Shown: one piece after another, positions 1 to 6,107 of the stretch
Layout of the letters: each line of letters begins with the position of its first letter
Numbering within the stretch: the first letter of the stretch is position 1
NCBI GenBank assembly: GCA_016220125.1
Contig: JACRIF010000124.1
Coordinates: 1-7,529, forward strand
Direction of reading: 5' to 3'
DNA length: 7,529 nt
DNA from: Candidatus Peregrinibacteria bacterium
Lineage (GTDB): Bacteria; Patescibacteriota; Gracilibacteria; UM-FILTER-43-11
Translations under genes and position numbers: made by a program
Notes under the pieces: model-generated
What the model was told of the DNA's origin: nothing
Seen by the model: the letters and a program-made list of their open reading frames with translations, nothing else
Databases searched by the model: none

Positions 1-263
1 AGGCCGGTTTGCTTGCGGATCACGCAACCCGTGATGCCGATGGCCAAGTGTGGGTTTTGCTCCTTCAGCACCTTGAACTGCTTGCCCAGGCCGTAGATCC
101 GGTCCTCGGCCTTCTGTTTGATGGAGCAGGTGTTCAAAATAATCAAATCCGCGTCCTTGAACCCCTCGCCCGCCTCGTACCCCATTTTCCGGAGCACGGT
201 CGTGACCCGCTCCGAGTCGGAGTAGTTCATCTGGCAACCATAGGTTTGGATGAAATATTTCAT
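1..263 (-). CDS. miaB: MiaB-type tRNA methylthiotransferase, N-terminal part (cut by window edge)
   Basis: The first 87 codons are present; the rest lies beyond the left edge. MiaB is a radical-SAM enzyme that adds the 2-methylthio group to N6-isopentenyladenosine at position 37 of tRNAs, in the cytoplasm. The visible part is the UPF0004 methylthiotransferase domain. Its three cluster-binding cysteines are all present: C10 in TYGCQMN, C46 in NTCSI and C80 in TGCV. The TYGCQMNYSDSE and NTCSIKQKAE segments match MiaB better than RimO (LGCPKN) or MtaB (LGCKVN). The radical-SAM CxxxCxxC motif and TRAM domain would be off-window, so the subfamily call rests on the N-terminus alone. The ATG at 263 starts exactly where family homology begins. 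No Shine-Dalgarno is seen; the start codon is inside an inverted repeat (262-286). Confidence 0.88.
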   Translation of the reverse strand, partial: MKYFIQTYGCQMNYSDSERVTTVLRKMGYEAGEGFKDADLIILNTCSIKQKAEDRIYGLGKQFKVLKEQNPHLAIGITGCVIRKQTG

Positions 264-286
264 GGGGTGATTGTGCGCCACCCCAT
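262..286 (-). promoter_or_regulatory. Inverted repeat covering the miaB start codon
   Basis: Perfect 8-bp arms, ATGGGGTG at 262-269 and CACCCCAT at 279-286, are separated by 9 nt. In the miaB mRNA the downstream arm contains the AU of the start codon, so a hairpin would bury the start. The upstream arm itself opens with an ATG that begins an eight-codon reading frame (MGWRTITP). Its TGA overlaps the miaB ATG as ATGA. The repeat is seen directly; a regulatory role is inference. Confidence 0.4.
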
Positions 287-312
287 CTTACTTAAACTGT
301 TTTGAATGGCAA
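285..312 (-). promoter_or_regulatory. Candidate promoter for miaB
   Basis: On the minus strand, TTGCCA (312-307) and TAAGAT (290-285) are separated by 16 bp, a reasonable sigma-70-like pair. Transcription would begin roughly 15 nt before the miaB ATG. That leader would be too short to include the whole upstream arm of the start-codon hairpin, so either the hairpin or this promoter may be wrong. Confidence 0.35.
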
Positions 313-339
313 GATTGAGCTTGGGGATCCTTGTTTCTA

Positions 340-367
340 TTGACAAAATTTATTAAAAGTTTAAAAT
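340..367 (+). promoter_or_regulatory. Probable promoter for the 389-676 gene
   Basis: A consensus TTGACA (340-345) is followed after 16 bp by TAAAAT (362-367) in an AT-rich stretch. The expected transcript start is near 374, giving a leader of about 15 nt. It is one of the two best -35/-10 pairs in the window. Confidence 0.6.
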
Positions 368-388
368 TATATCCATTTCCCCCTTTTT

Positions 389-676
389 ATGTCCGAACCT
401 GTGGAAAACAATTCGATCGTTCTCAAGGAAAAATCCATTGAGGGTGATGGCGACCATGTCCTTCGCCTGATCCAGGTTGAAGGCGAGAAAAATAATTTGA
501 GGTTGTGCCTTTCGGTCCGCGGCCTGGTTTCCTGCGCTGTTTTCGGAGGGGCCATTGCCTTTGAAATTAAGCCCGATGAAGTTCTGAAAACCTTTGATCA
601 GATCACAACAGCGGATCAATTTTATGAACGCTCCGAGCGGATTCGCAAAGCGGTTATCGATGTGCTGAAGGGCTGA
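389..676 (+). CDS. Small protein of unknown function (95 aa)
   Basis: I do not recognise a family. The protein is soluble-looking, with no signal peptide or membrane segment. Its first ~60 residues alternate hydrophobic and charged residues, as in a beta-rich fold (IVLKEKSIEG, DHVLRLIQVEG, LRLCLSVRG). The last ~35 look helical (FYERSERIRKAVIDVLKG). A good TTGACA/TAAAAT promoter lies just upstream, which supports this frame over the antisense frame at 353-619. No Shine-Dalgarno precedes the ATG; the ten bases before it are pyrimidines. It ends in TGA. The same frame stays open past this TGA into the next gene, but a separate promoter there argues for two genes. Confidence 0.6.
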   Translation: MSEPVENNSIVLKEKSIEGDGDHVLRLIQVEGEKNNLRLCLSVRGLVSCAVFGGAIAFEIKPDEVLKTFDQITTADQFYERSERIRKAVIDVLKG

Positions 677-702
677 TCCTACTGGTTAGAATTCATAAAA
701 AG

Positions 703-711
703 TGCTATAAT
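703..711 (+). promoter_or_regulatory. Extended -10 promoter for the 740-1357 gene
   Basis: TG at 703-704, one base, then consensus TATAAT at 706-711 make an extended -10 element, which can work without a strong -35. The best -35 candidate at 17 bp (683-688, TGGTTA) is poor. Transcription would start near 718, so the ATG at 710 cannot be in this transcript. Confidence 0.6.
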
Positions 712-739
712 GATAAGATTTATTTTCTTATCATTTTTT

Positions 740-1357
740 GTGGGGCTGAGCCTGCATGAGGGAAAAAACATCGAGAAATTGCTGGTGGGAGAGGTCAAAC
801 ATCCCATTCCCGAATCCGCTTATCGGGAGCAGGTTCTTCGCTATGGCATTGGGAACGTGCGCCAAAAAACCCTTCGCCTTCTTCATTCCGAGATGCAGAG
901 AGCCCGAATGGACCAGGCCGAGAAGAATCCTTCCAACCCCAAAAGTCATTTTGGCAAAAATTTGTTGTCGGATTTGGATGAGGCCATGGGAAATTTGAGC
1001 GATTTGGAAGAGGGGCGCTACGAACTCCGATTTTACTCCGCCAAGGACACAATGCTTGATTTCGCGGGCAGTTTCGATTGTTGGGTTGAAGTCTACGATC
1101 TTGTGGACAATAAACCCTTGGCTGATTTCAAAATCGATGTGACAACCAACCCCAACAAGAAAGCCCCCGCCCATTTGGCCGACACCGTTCTGTATTGCGA
1201 CACCCGCTATATCAACGATGATATTCCCGGGAGAATCGAGAAAGCCTTTTTCACCGGCCCCGAATACAAGTCCCTGGTCGAGATGTCCTCCCGATTGTTG
1301 AAGGAGAGAGCTCGCCTGCCATCGCCCGACAATTTGTCCGCTGGCCGCCAACATTAG
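740..1357 (+). CDS. Conserved-looking protein of unknown function with IDVTTNP segment
   Basis: No family is recognised with confidence. The frame opens at an ATG at 710, but that codon lies inside an extended -10 box. I therefore prefer the GTG at 740 (205 aa); TTG 779 and GTG 785 are alternatives. Numbered from ATG 710, residues 35-100 look helical and charged, with no membrane segment after the start. Residues 104-161 look like a compact alpha/beta core: ELRFYSAKDTMLDFAGSFDCWVEVYD, then LADFKIDVTTNPNKK, then LADTVLYCD. The pattern of acidic residues (D117, D123, D143) with K150/K151 and D158 loosely recalls a PD-(D/E)XK nuclease-like core; this is a weak inference. The tail (about 200-215) is basic and low in structure. 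The long antisense frame (731-1354) is judged a shadow. Confidence 0.65.
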   Translation: MGLSLHEGKNIEKLLVGEVKHPIPESAYREQVLRYGIGNVRQKTLRLLHSEMQRARMDQAEKNPSNPKSHFGKNLLSDLDEAMGNLSDLEEGRYELRFYSAKDTMLDFAGSFDCWVEVYDLVDNKPLADFKIDVTTNPNKKAPAHLADTVLYCDTRYINDDIPGRIEKAFFTGPEYKSLVEMSSRLLKERARLPSPDNLSAGRQH

Positions 1358-1359
1358 GC

Positions 1360-1365
1360 TATAAT
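1360..1365 (+). promoter_or_regulatory. -10 box placing the 1372 gene on a leaderless transcript
   Basis: Consensus TATAAT ends six bases before the ATG at 1372, so transcription should begin at or within a base or two of the start codon. No convincing -35 is seen at 16-18 bp. The layout CTATAATGGGGGCATG is almost repeated on the minus strand at 2750-2735, before another gene start. Confidence 0.55.
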
Positions 1366-1371
1366 GGGGGC

Positions 1372-2031
1372 ATGCATCCTGAATTTGACGATGAATTGGA
1401 GGATTTCGACGAAAGCCACGCCCCCCAGGGGCGTTCCACGTTTATCCGTTTTTTGGCCGCGTTCCTGGCAGTATGCCTTCTTCTATTGTCGCTCGAAGGC
1501 TATTCCATCTTGATTCATCCCGAGCCCGATGCCCCGGTGGCGCTGGCCGAAGTCCAATCTTTCTTGCCGAACAACCCCAACCTTCCTTTTGGCTCCCATC
1601 AAGCCGATGAGGTGAGGCAGGTTCTGGATGAGATTCGAGATCCGATCAAGCAGGTCGCCAATTTTGTCGCCTCCAACGCCTGCAAATCGGGGGATGCCGT
1701 GTGCCAGAGCAGGGCCCTGTTTTATTTTGTGCGCGACCGGATCACGTATGTGCCCGATCCGCAGTTCCACGACCAATTGGAAAACCCCTTGGTCGTGCTG
1801 AAAACCGGAGGCGCGGATTGCGAGGACATGGCGGTGCTGGTCTCGGCGTTCCAAATGGCGATCGGCAACGAAGCCCGATTGGTTTTTGTCCCGGGCCATG
1901 CCTACGCCCAAGTCCGTATTCCACACTACAAAGACCAGTGGCTCAACTTGGAGGCCACCTGCAAGACGTGCAAGTTCAACGATCTCCCCACCGATACCCA
2001 GCTTCAGGCGAAGGAATTTGTGGAGCTCTAG
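1372..2031 (+). CDS. Membrane-anchored transglutaminase-like (papain-fold) protein
   Basis: This is a 219-residue protein. An acidic N-terminal tail (residues 1-20) precedes basic residues R21 and R26 and one hydrophobic helix (about 24-46). The rest should lie outside the membrane. Residues ~110-200 match the transglutaminase-like core. The nucleophile is C150 in GGADCEDMAVL, the histidine is H176 in PGHAYAQV, and the third position falls in WLNLEATC, giving E194 where Asp is usual. Proteins of this superfamily act as cysteine proteases or amide-bond transferases. The family also contains many of unknown substrate, so no reaction is assigned. Extra cysteines (C104, C111, C197, C200) could form disulfides; C197-x-x-C200 follows the catalytic acid closely. 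The start is set by the -10 box six bases upstream. The gene ends 10 bp from the convergent pseudouridine synthase. Confidence 0.82.
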   Translation: MHPEFDDELEDFDESHAPQGRSTFIRFLAAFLAVCLLLLSLEGYSILIHPEPDAPVALAEVQSFLPNNPNLPFGSHQADEVRQVLDEIRDPIKQVANFVASNACKSGDAVCQSRALFYFVRDRITYVPDPQFHDQLENPLVVLKTGGADCEDMAVLVSAFQMAIGNEARLVFVPGHAYAQVRIPHYKDQWLNLEATCKTCKFNDLPTDTQLQAKEFVEL

Positions 2032-2041
2032 GCGTTGGGGC

Positions 2042-2737
2042 TCAGAAGATCATATTCCCCCGTCCGAACACCTTTTTGGACACGCTCATCATATCGGGCG
2101 GGAATGGCGCTTCGATGAGGGTGGTTTTTTGGGTGACCGGATGGACGAACTGGAGCGATTTGGAATGCAGGAACAACCGGCTGAAATGGAATCCGATCCT
2201 GAATTTTTTGTTGAACTTGATATCGCCGTACTGGGCATCCATGGCCACGGGGCAACCGATTTGGGCGAAGTGCTGGCGAATCTGATGGCGGCGGCCTCCA
2301 TGGATTTCGGCTTCGACAATCGAGCAGGGGATTCCAAACAGGTCGAAATGCCGGAGGACCCTGAAGTCGGTTTTGGCCGGAACCAATTCCCCGGACTCCC
2401 GGGATTTCAAGGGGTTCTCGATTTTGTTGCCACGGGGAATCCCCTTCAAAAGCGCGACGTATTTTTTCCGTGTTGTCGGCGCCACCAATATCTCCTCCAG
2501 CTCGGATCGCAACTTCGGGGTTTTTCCGAACAACAGCACCCCTGAGGTTTGGACATCCAGACGGTGGAGCAGGAAGGGGTTGAAGCCCCTTTCCGCGCAT
2601 TGCTCCTTGACCATGCCGAGCACCGACCGTTCCAGGGGCGTGTTCGGGTCGGGCACGGAGACCACGCGGGCGGGTTTGTTCACCGCCAACAGGTTCTCGT
2701 CCTCATAGATGATGGGAATGGATTCCTTCTTTGACAT
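2042..2737 (-). CDS. RluA-family RNA pseudouridine synthase
   Basis: A 231-residue cytoplasmic enzyme that would isomerise uridine to pseudouridine in rRNA or tRNA. Family landmarks are clear. The N-terminal strand is IIYEDENLLAVNKPARV. The catalytic loop HRLDVQTSG carries the nucleophilic aspartate D61. KKYVALLKG follows at 91-99, and GGRRHQIRQHFAQIGCPV sits near 147-164. The AQYGDIKFN segment (168-176) is like that of RluC-type enzymes. There is no N-terminal S4 RNA-binding domain, so this is the short catalytic-core form; the target uridine cannot be told from sequence. The start is supported by homology beginning at residue ~8 and by a -10 box ending six bases before ATG. It lies convergent to the transglutaminase-like gene and divergent from the hydrolase gene. 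Confidence 0.93.
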   Translation of the reverse strand: MSKKESIPIIYEDENLLAVNKPARVVSVPDPNTPLERSVLGMVKEQCAERGFNPFLLHRLDVQTSGVLLFGKTPKLRSELEEILVAPTTRKKYVALLKGIPRGNKIENPLKSRESGELVPAKTDFRVLRHFDLFGIPCSIVEAEIHGGRRHQIRQHFAQIGCPVAMDAQYGDIKFNKKFRIGFHFSRLFLHSKSLQFVHPVTQKTTLIEAPFPPDMMSVSKKVFGRGNMIF

Positions 2738-2743
2738 ACCCCC

Positions 2744-2772
2744 ATGATAGCCTGCGCCCTCCCCGCGCGCAA
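2744..2772 (-). promoter_or_regulatory. Promoter giving a leaderless pseudouridine synthase mRNA
   Basis: On the minus strand, TTGCGC (2772-2767) and TATCAT (2749-2744) are 17 bp apart. The -10 box ends six bases before the ATG at 2737, the same spacing as at 1360-1372. No room remains for a ribosome binding site. Confidence 0.5.
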
Positions 2773-2792
2773 ATGGCCGGGGGCGCGAGGGC

Positions 2793-2821
2793 TTGAAAAA
2801 AGCCGACTCCCGTCGTATAAT
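2793..2821 (+). promoter_or_regulatory. Strong sigma-70-like promoter for the hydrolase gene
   Basis: TTGAAA (2793-2798) and consensus TATAAT (2816-2821) are separated by the ideal 17 bp. Transcription would begin near 2828, leaving a leader of about 24 nt. A weak ribosome-binding AGGA lies at 2844-2847, four bases before ATG. Confidence 0.7.
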
Positions 2822-2851
2822 TGTCCTCTGGCCTCGCTAAATTAGGATCCC

Positions 2852-3832
2852 ATGGAACAGCTTTCGCTTTTCAAAGAGGTCAATCCCGGGATCGACATCC
2901 AGGATCCCGTGCTGAAGAAAAGGCTCGAAGCCCTAACCCTTCCCGATGGGTTCCGGTCTTTCAGCAGGCCCTCCAAGACCGGGCATCATGAAATCGGAAT
3001 TGAGAGGGATTCCCACGGAAGGGGCGGAAAGCCCACCCTTGTCGCGCTTCCCGGTTTTTGCCATGGGAACTGGTCCTACATCAAATTGATCGAGGCCTTG
3101 TCCGGCCAGCGCATTGAAATTTCGGCCCCTTCCCCATACGGCGAGGCACAGTCGAACACCCTCCGTAAACCGATCGACGAGTGGAAGATGGCCGATTACG
3201 TCGAGCCCTACACGCATTACATCAACGAACGGAAAAACGATGTGGTTCTGCTCGGACACAGCCTGGGCGGGTTGCATGCCCAATTGCTCGCCGCCCAAAT
3301 GCGCGGAGCCGTGAAAGGCTTGATCCTCGTCAACTCCGTGAAACCCTCCAATCTTTGCCATCGGCTTTATCCCGTGGCCGAACGTGATGGCGTGGCCTTT
3401 GAGCCGGCCAAGAACCTGAAGTGGATTTTGGAAGAACTGTTCAACGGCGAATTCCCCGAGGACATCGCCTGGATCATCGAGCATCTCAATTCCTCGGTCG
3501 GCTCGAATGCGGTGATTGACGATTACGCGGGCGAGCACGGTTTTGTGGATCCTCAAAAAATTACCCAGCCGATCCTGGAGTTCTCCGGCACTGAGGATCG
3601 CGGCGAGACCACGGGCACGCATGGGATGTTGGATTCCCTTCGGGCGAGCGAACTGTCAGGGGTTATTAAAGGCCAGCGGGCTTCCATTTCCCATTTTTTT
3701 AGCACCGTTGGCCACTGCCCGTTCGCCAAAAAAATCGATATCCAGGGCGGTTCGCACAACAGTTTGATCCTTGGCGAGGATGTGAAAGCCGTGGCCGACG
3801 GCATCGTTGAGCACTATTCCATGTTTTACTAG
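2852..3832 (+). CDS. Alpha/beta hydrolase fold protein
   Basis: A 326-residue protein with no signal peptide, so probably cytoplasmic. The fold is marked by LVALPGFCHGNWSYIKLIEAL (about 63-83), whose G68-F69 probably supply the oxyanion hole. It is also marked by VVLLGHSLGGLHAQLLAAQM, where S137 is the nucleophile in the G-x-S-x-G elbow. LILVNSVKPSN follows as the next strand. The acid is probably E248 or D249 in FSGTEDRG, and the histidine is probably H302 in GGSHNSLILGED. The region 165-235 would be a helical lid. About 40 residues between the likely acid and histidine (258-297) are longer than in a minimal member and may be an insertion. The substrate is unknown; esterase, lipase or acyltransferase-like activities are all possible. 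It has its own promoter and a downstream terminator, so it is likely a single-gene unit. Confidence 0.85.
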   Translation: MEQLSLFKEVNPGIDIQDPVLKKRLEALTLPDGFRSFSRPSKTGHHEIGIERDSHGRGGKPTLVALPGFCHGNWSYIKLIEALSGQRIEISAPSPYGEAQSNTLRKPIDEWKMADYVEPYTHYINERKNDVVLLGHSLGGLHAQLLAAQMRGAVKGLILVNSVKPSNLCHRLYPVAERDGVAFEPAKNLKWILEELFNGEFPEDIAWIIEHLNSSVGSNAVIDDYAGEHGFVDPQKITQPILEFSGTEDRGETTGTHGMLDSLRASELSGVIKGQRASISHFFSTVGHCPFAKKIDIQGGSHNSLILGEDVKAVADGIVEHYSMFY

Positions 3833-3846
3833 GGTTTTTCAGGGCT

Positions 3847-3879
3847 CCCGAATTCCTTAATATTTATTTCGGGTTTTTT
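3847..3879 (+). terminator. Probable intrinsic terminator after the hydrolase gene
   Basis: CCCGAA (3847-3852) can pair with TTCGGG (3868-3873) across a 15-nt AT-rich loop, followed at once by six T residues (3874-3879). The stem is short and the loop long, so strength is uncertain. Position, 15 nt after the hydrolase stop, fits a terminator. Confidence 0.55.
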
Positions 3880-3914
3880 GCGCAGCGCGCTCTTTCGGTA
3901 AAATGAAAAATGAC

Positions 3915-3920
3915 TATAAT
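3915..3920 (+). promoter_or_regulatory. -10 box upstream of the first VWA lipoprotein
   Basis: A consensus TATAAT ends 32 nt before the ATG at 3953, giving a leader of roughly 26 nt with no Shine-Dalgarno. The best -35 candidate (3893-3898, TTTCGG, 16-bp spacer) is poor. Confidence 0.5.
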
Positions 3921-3952
3921 GGGAAAAATATCTATTCCCTAAACCCAAATTT

Positions 3953-5968
3953 ATGAATCGGAAATCCTTTTACCTTCCCCTTTCCTTGGTCTTGGTGCTT
4001 TTGTTGGGCGGGTGCGGTTTTTTGGGCAAATCCCCGGCCAAGTCTGTTGAAAAAGCGTCTGATTCCCCCAAAACGGCTCAGGTTCAAGGGAGCAAGCCAT
4101 CCCAGCCTTCAAAGGATGGCCAAACTCCTCCCTCTGAATCCAAGAGCCCTTCTGTTCCCAAAAAGCCCCTTCCGCCTGAAAGCGTGACCCAGATGGAATT
4201 GATTTTGGATGACTCGGGCAGCATGTGGGGCCAGGTGGAGGGAAAAGCGAAGATCGATGTGGCGAAGGATTCGATGAACAAGATCATCGACGACCTCAAG
4301 ACAAAGGACAAACTCCAGGTGGCGCTTCGCATCTACGCCCACCAGAACAAGGAATGCACCAACTCCGTGGTGGAAATGCCCATGGGTAAAATTGACGCCG
4401 AGGGAATGAAGGCGAAGATCAAGGACCTGAAGCCGTTGGGCAGCACCCCGATTGCCTATTCGCTCACCGAATCGGTGAAAGATTTCAAAAAGGATCTGAC
4501 AGGCGAACGAGTCGTGGTGTTGGTGACGGATGGTTTGGAAAGCTGCAACGGTGATCCCTGCGCGGTCGCCAAGGCCCTGAAGGAGGGCGGGGTGATCAGC
4601 CAGTTGCATGTGGTCGGCTTCGGCCTCACCAAGACCGAACTTGAAACCTTGAAATGCATTGTGGACCCCTTCAAGGGGCAAGTGGTCGGGGCGAACAATT
4701 CCACCGAATTCCTCAAGGCCATGCAGACCATTTTGAACAAGGCGCTGGAATCCAATGTGGAACTCACCGGAAAATCGCAAAACGGAAAACCCGTCTACAT
4801 GAACGTGAAGGTTTCCCAGGGGGGCAAGGTGGTCAAAGAGGAGCATGGCAGCACCATCGCCATGATGCTCCCACCTGGATTGTACGATATCGAGGCCGAA
4901 TCGAGTGATGGCATCTCCGCCACGCCAATTAAAGGGCTTGAGGTGAAGGCGGATCAGGTTTCCAAAAAGGAGCTTTTGTTTGTCCAAGGGAACCTGACCG
5001 TGAAAATTATTGGAGTCGACGGCAAACCGTTGGAAGCCAGCGATATCATGGTTTTCACCGCCGGAAAGCCCGAGCAAATCGCAGGAGATAATTGGAAGAG
5101 CGAGACGACCTTCACGGTCAAGCCCGACACCTACGACCTGAAGGCTGTGAACGGAGCCACCCAAGCCGAGGCTTGGGTGAAGAATTTCGAGGTCAAAGAG
5201 GGGGAGCCCGTCTCAAAAACCATTTCCTTTGCCCAAGGTTCGCTTAAGGTTTCCGTGGTTGGAAATGACGGCAAGCCGCTCGAGGCCCGCGAGCTTTGCG
5301 CCTACGCCGCCGGAAAGCCCGACAATCCCGTTGAGTGCAACAACTGGGTCACCACCCATGAATTCAAGTTGCAACCCGGTCTTTACGATATTTATGTTCA
5401 GAACGGTGGTACCTCCGAAGTGAGTTGGGCGAAGGGCGTGGAAGTGAAGGCGTTGGAGACCGTGAGCCGCACTGTTGGATTCGGGGAGGGAACCCTGAAG
5501 GTCTCGGTTTTGGACACCAAGAAGAATCCCGAGGAGGCCAGCGATATCACGATTTACCCCAAAGGCGACCACACGAATTCGGTCACGGCGAATAATTGGG
5601 TGGACACGGCCGATTTTCCCCTCAAACCCGGTTTGTATGATGTCCATGTCATCCATGGGAAATCGAGGGCTGAAAAATGGATTGAGGGCGTCGAGATTTC
5701 GTCGGGCGCCTCCGTTGCCCGCTCCGTTTCATTCGAGCTCACCAAGCTGACAGTGAAGGTCTCCAAGGAGGCGTCGGATATCACGCTTTATAAATCGGGA
5801 ACGGACGAGGTGGTCAATGGCGACAACTGGAAGAGCGAGACCGAATTTTGGCAAATCCCCGGCACGTACGACCTCATGGCCACCGATCCCGAAACCCAGG
5901 AGTCCAAATGGGTGAAAGGAATCCAGCTCAAGGACGGGGACCATGTGACCAAGACCGTTGATTTGTGA
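3953..5968 (+). CDS. VWA-domain surface lipoprotein with transthyretin-like repeats
   Basis: A complete 671-residue predicted lipoprotein. A basic start (NRK) and hydrophobic core lead to the lipobox LGGC, with C21 the lipid-bearing residue. Residues 22-79 are a Pro/Ser/Lys-rich linker of net charge about +4. Residues ~80-265 form a von Willebrand factor A domain with a complete MIDAS site: D86-x-S88-x-S90, T165 and D193 (VTDGLESC). C135, C198, C203 and C235 are shared with the downstream paralogue and may form disulfides. VWA domains of this kind bind proteins through a divalent metal. From ~268 follow one divergent and four clearer beta-sandwich repeats of about 83 residues, resembling carboxypeptidase-regulatory/transthyretin-like domains. 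The likely location is the outer cell surface, in adhesion or ligand binding (inference). The start is fixed by the signal peptide; no Shine-Dalgarno is seen. A strong hairpin follows the TGA. Confidence 0.9.
   Translation: MNRKSFYLPLSLVLVLLLGGCGFLGKSPAKSVEKASDSPKTAQVQGSKPSQPSKDGQTPPSESKSPSVPKKPLPPESVTQMELILDDSGSMWGQVEGKAKIDVAKDSMNKIIDDLKTKDKLQVALRIYAHQNKECTNSVVEMPMGKIDAEGMKAKIKDLKPLGSTPIAYSLTESVKDFKKDLTGERVVVLVTDGLESCNGDPCAVAKALKEGGVISQLHVVGFGLTKTELETLKCIVDPFKGQVVGANNSTEFLKAMQTILNKALESNVELTGKSQNGKPVYMNVKVSQGGKVVKEEHGSTIAMMLPPGLYDIEAESSDGISATPIKGLEVKADQVSKKELLFVQGNLTVKIIGVDGKPLEASDIMVFTAGKPEQIAGDNWKSETTFTVKPDTYDLKAVNGATQAEAWVKNFEVKEGEPVSKTISFAQGSLKVSVVGNDGKPLEARELCAYAAGKPDNPVECNNWVTTHEFKLQPGLYDIYVQNGGTSEVSWAKGVEVKALETVSRTVGFGEGTLKVSVLDTKKNPEEASDITIYPKGDHTNSVTANNWVDTADFPLKPGLYDVHVIHGKSRAEKWIEGVEISSGASVARSVSFELTKLTVKVSKEASDITLYKSGTDEVVNGDNWKSETEFWQIPGTYDLMATDPETQESKWVKGIQLKDGDHVTKTVDL
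4985..5965 (+). repeat. Four-unit protein repeat array in the first VWA lipoprotein
   Basis: Units begin at residues 345, 428, 512 and 596, with lengths 83, 84, 84 and 76. The shared frame runs from an opening strand like QGxLKVSVVG, through DGKPLEAxDI, an NNW or DNW motif, then PGLYDI or PGTYDL, to a W(V/I/A)KG strand and a closing strand ending in F. A more divergent fifth copy (about 268-344) links the array to the VWA domain. The last unit lacks the DGKPL turn, a loss of about eight residues, and ends the protein. Confidence 0.75.
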
Positions 5969-5998
5969 GATATTTAGAGGCAACTGTTTTTTTGAAAA

Positions 5999-6023
5999 AA
6001 AAGGAGGGCATTGCCCTCCTTTT
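5999..6023 (+). terminator. Strong hairpin terminator between the two VWA genes
   Basis: Perfect 11-bp stem, AAAAGGAGGGC (5999-6009) with GCCCTCCTTTT (6013-6023), and a 3-nt loop. The flanking A-run and terminal T-run give the shape of an intrinsic terminator. It lies 30 bp after the first lipoprotein's stop codon, so the second lipoprotein should need its own promoter. Confidence 0.8.
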
Positions 6024-6107
6024 GATTTGATGCCGCATGGATTGCCTTGAATTTCAACACAAATGCTCCTAATTTATATGCGAAAAATACACTGATAACC
6101 ATCGTTT

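Noticed and set aside
353..619. Minus-strand frame of 88 codons opposite the 389-676 gene.
   Set aside because: The plus frame has a TTGACA/TAAAAT promoter directly upstream, and the minus frame shows no start signals or recognisable motifs.
731..1354. Long minus-strand open frame (207 codons) opposite the 740-1357 gene.
   Set aside because: Its translation is rich in His, Gly and Ile without domain features. It lacks a promoter or ribosome binding site and is typical of an antisense shadow in GC-rich DNA.
389..1357. The frames of the 389-676 and 740-1357 genes are the same and joined by a single TGA (674-676), as if TGA were read as an amino acid.
   Set aside because: An extended -10 promoter lies between them. 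No complete gene in the window has an internal in-frame TGA, and TGA ends two other genes in sensible places. A standard stop is the simpler reading.
3880..3891. GCGC-rich palindromic bases (GCGCAGCGCGC) before the first lipoprotein gene as an operator.
   Set aside because: The arms are only four to five bases in a GC-rich run, which is expected by chance.
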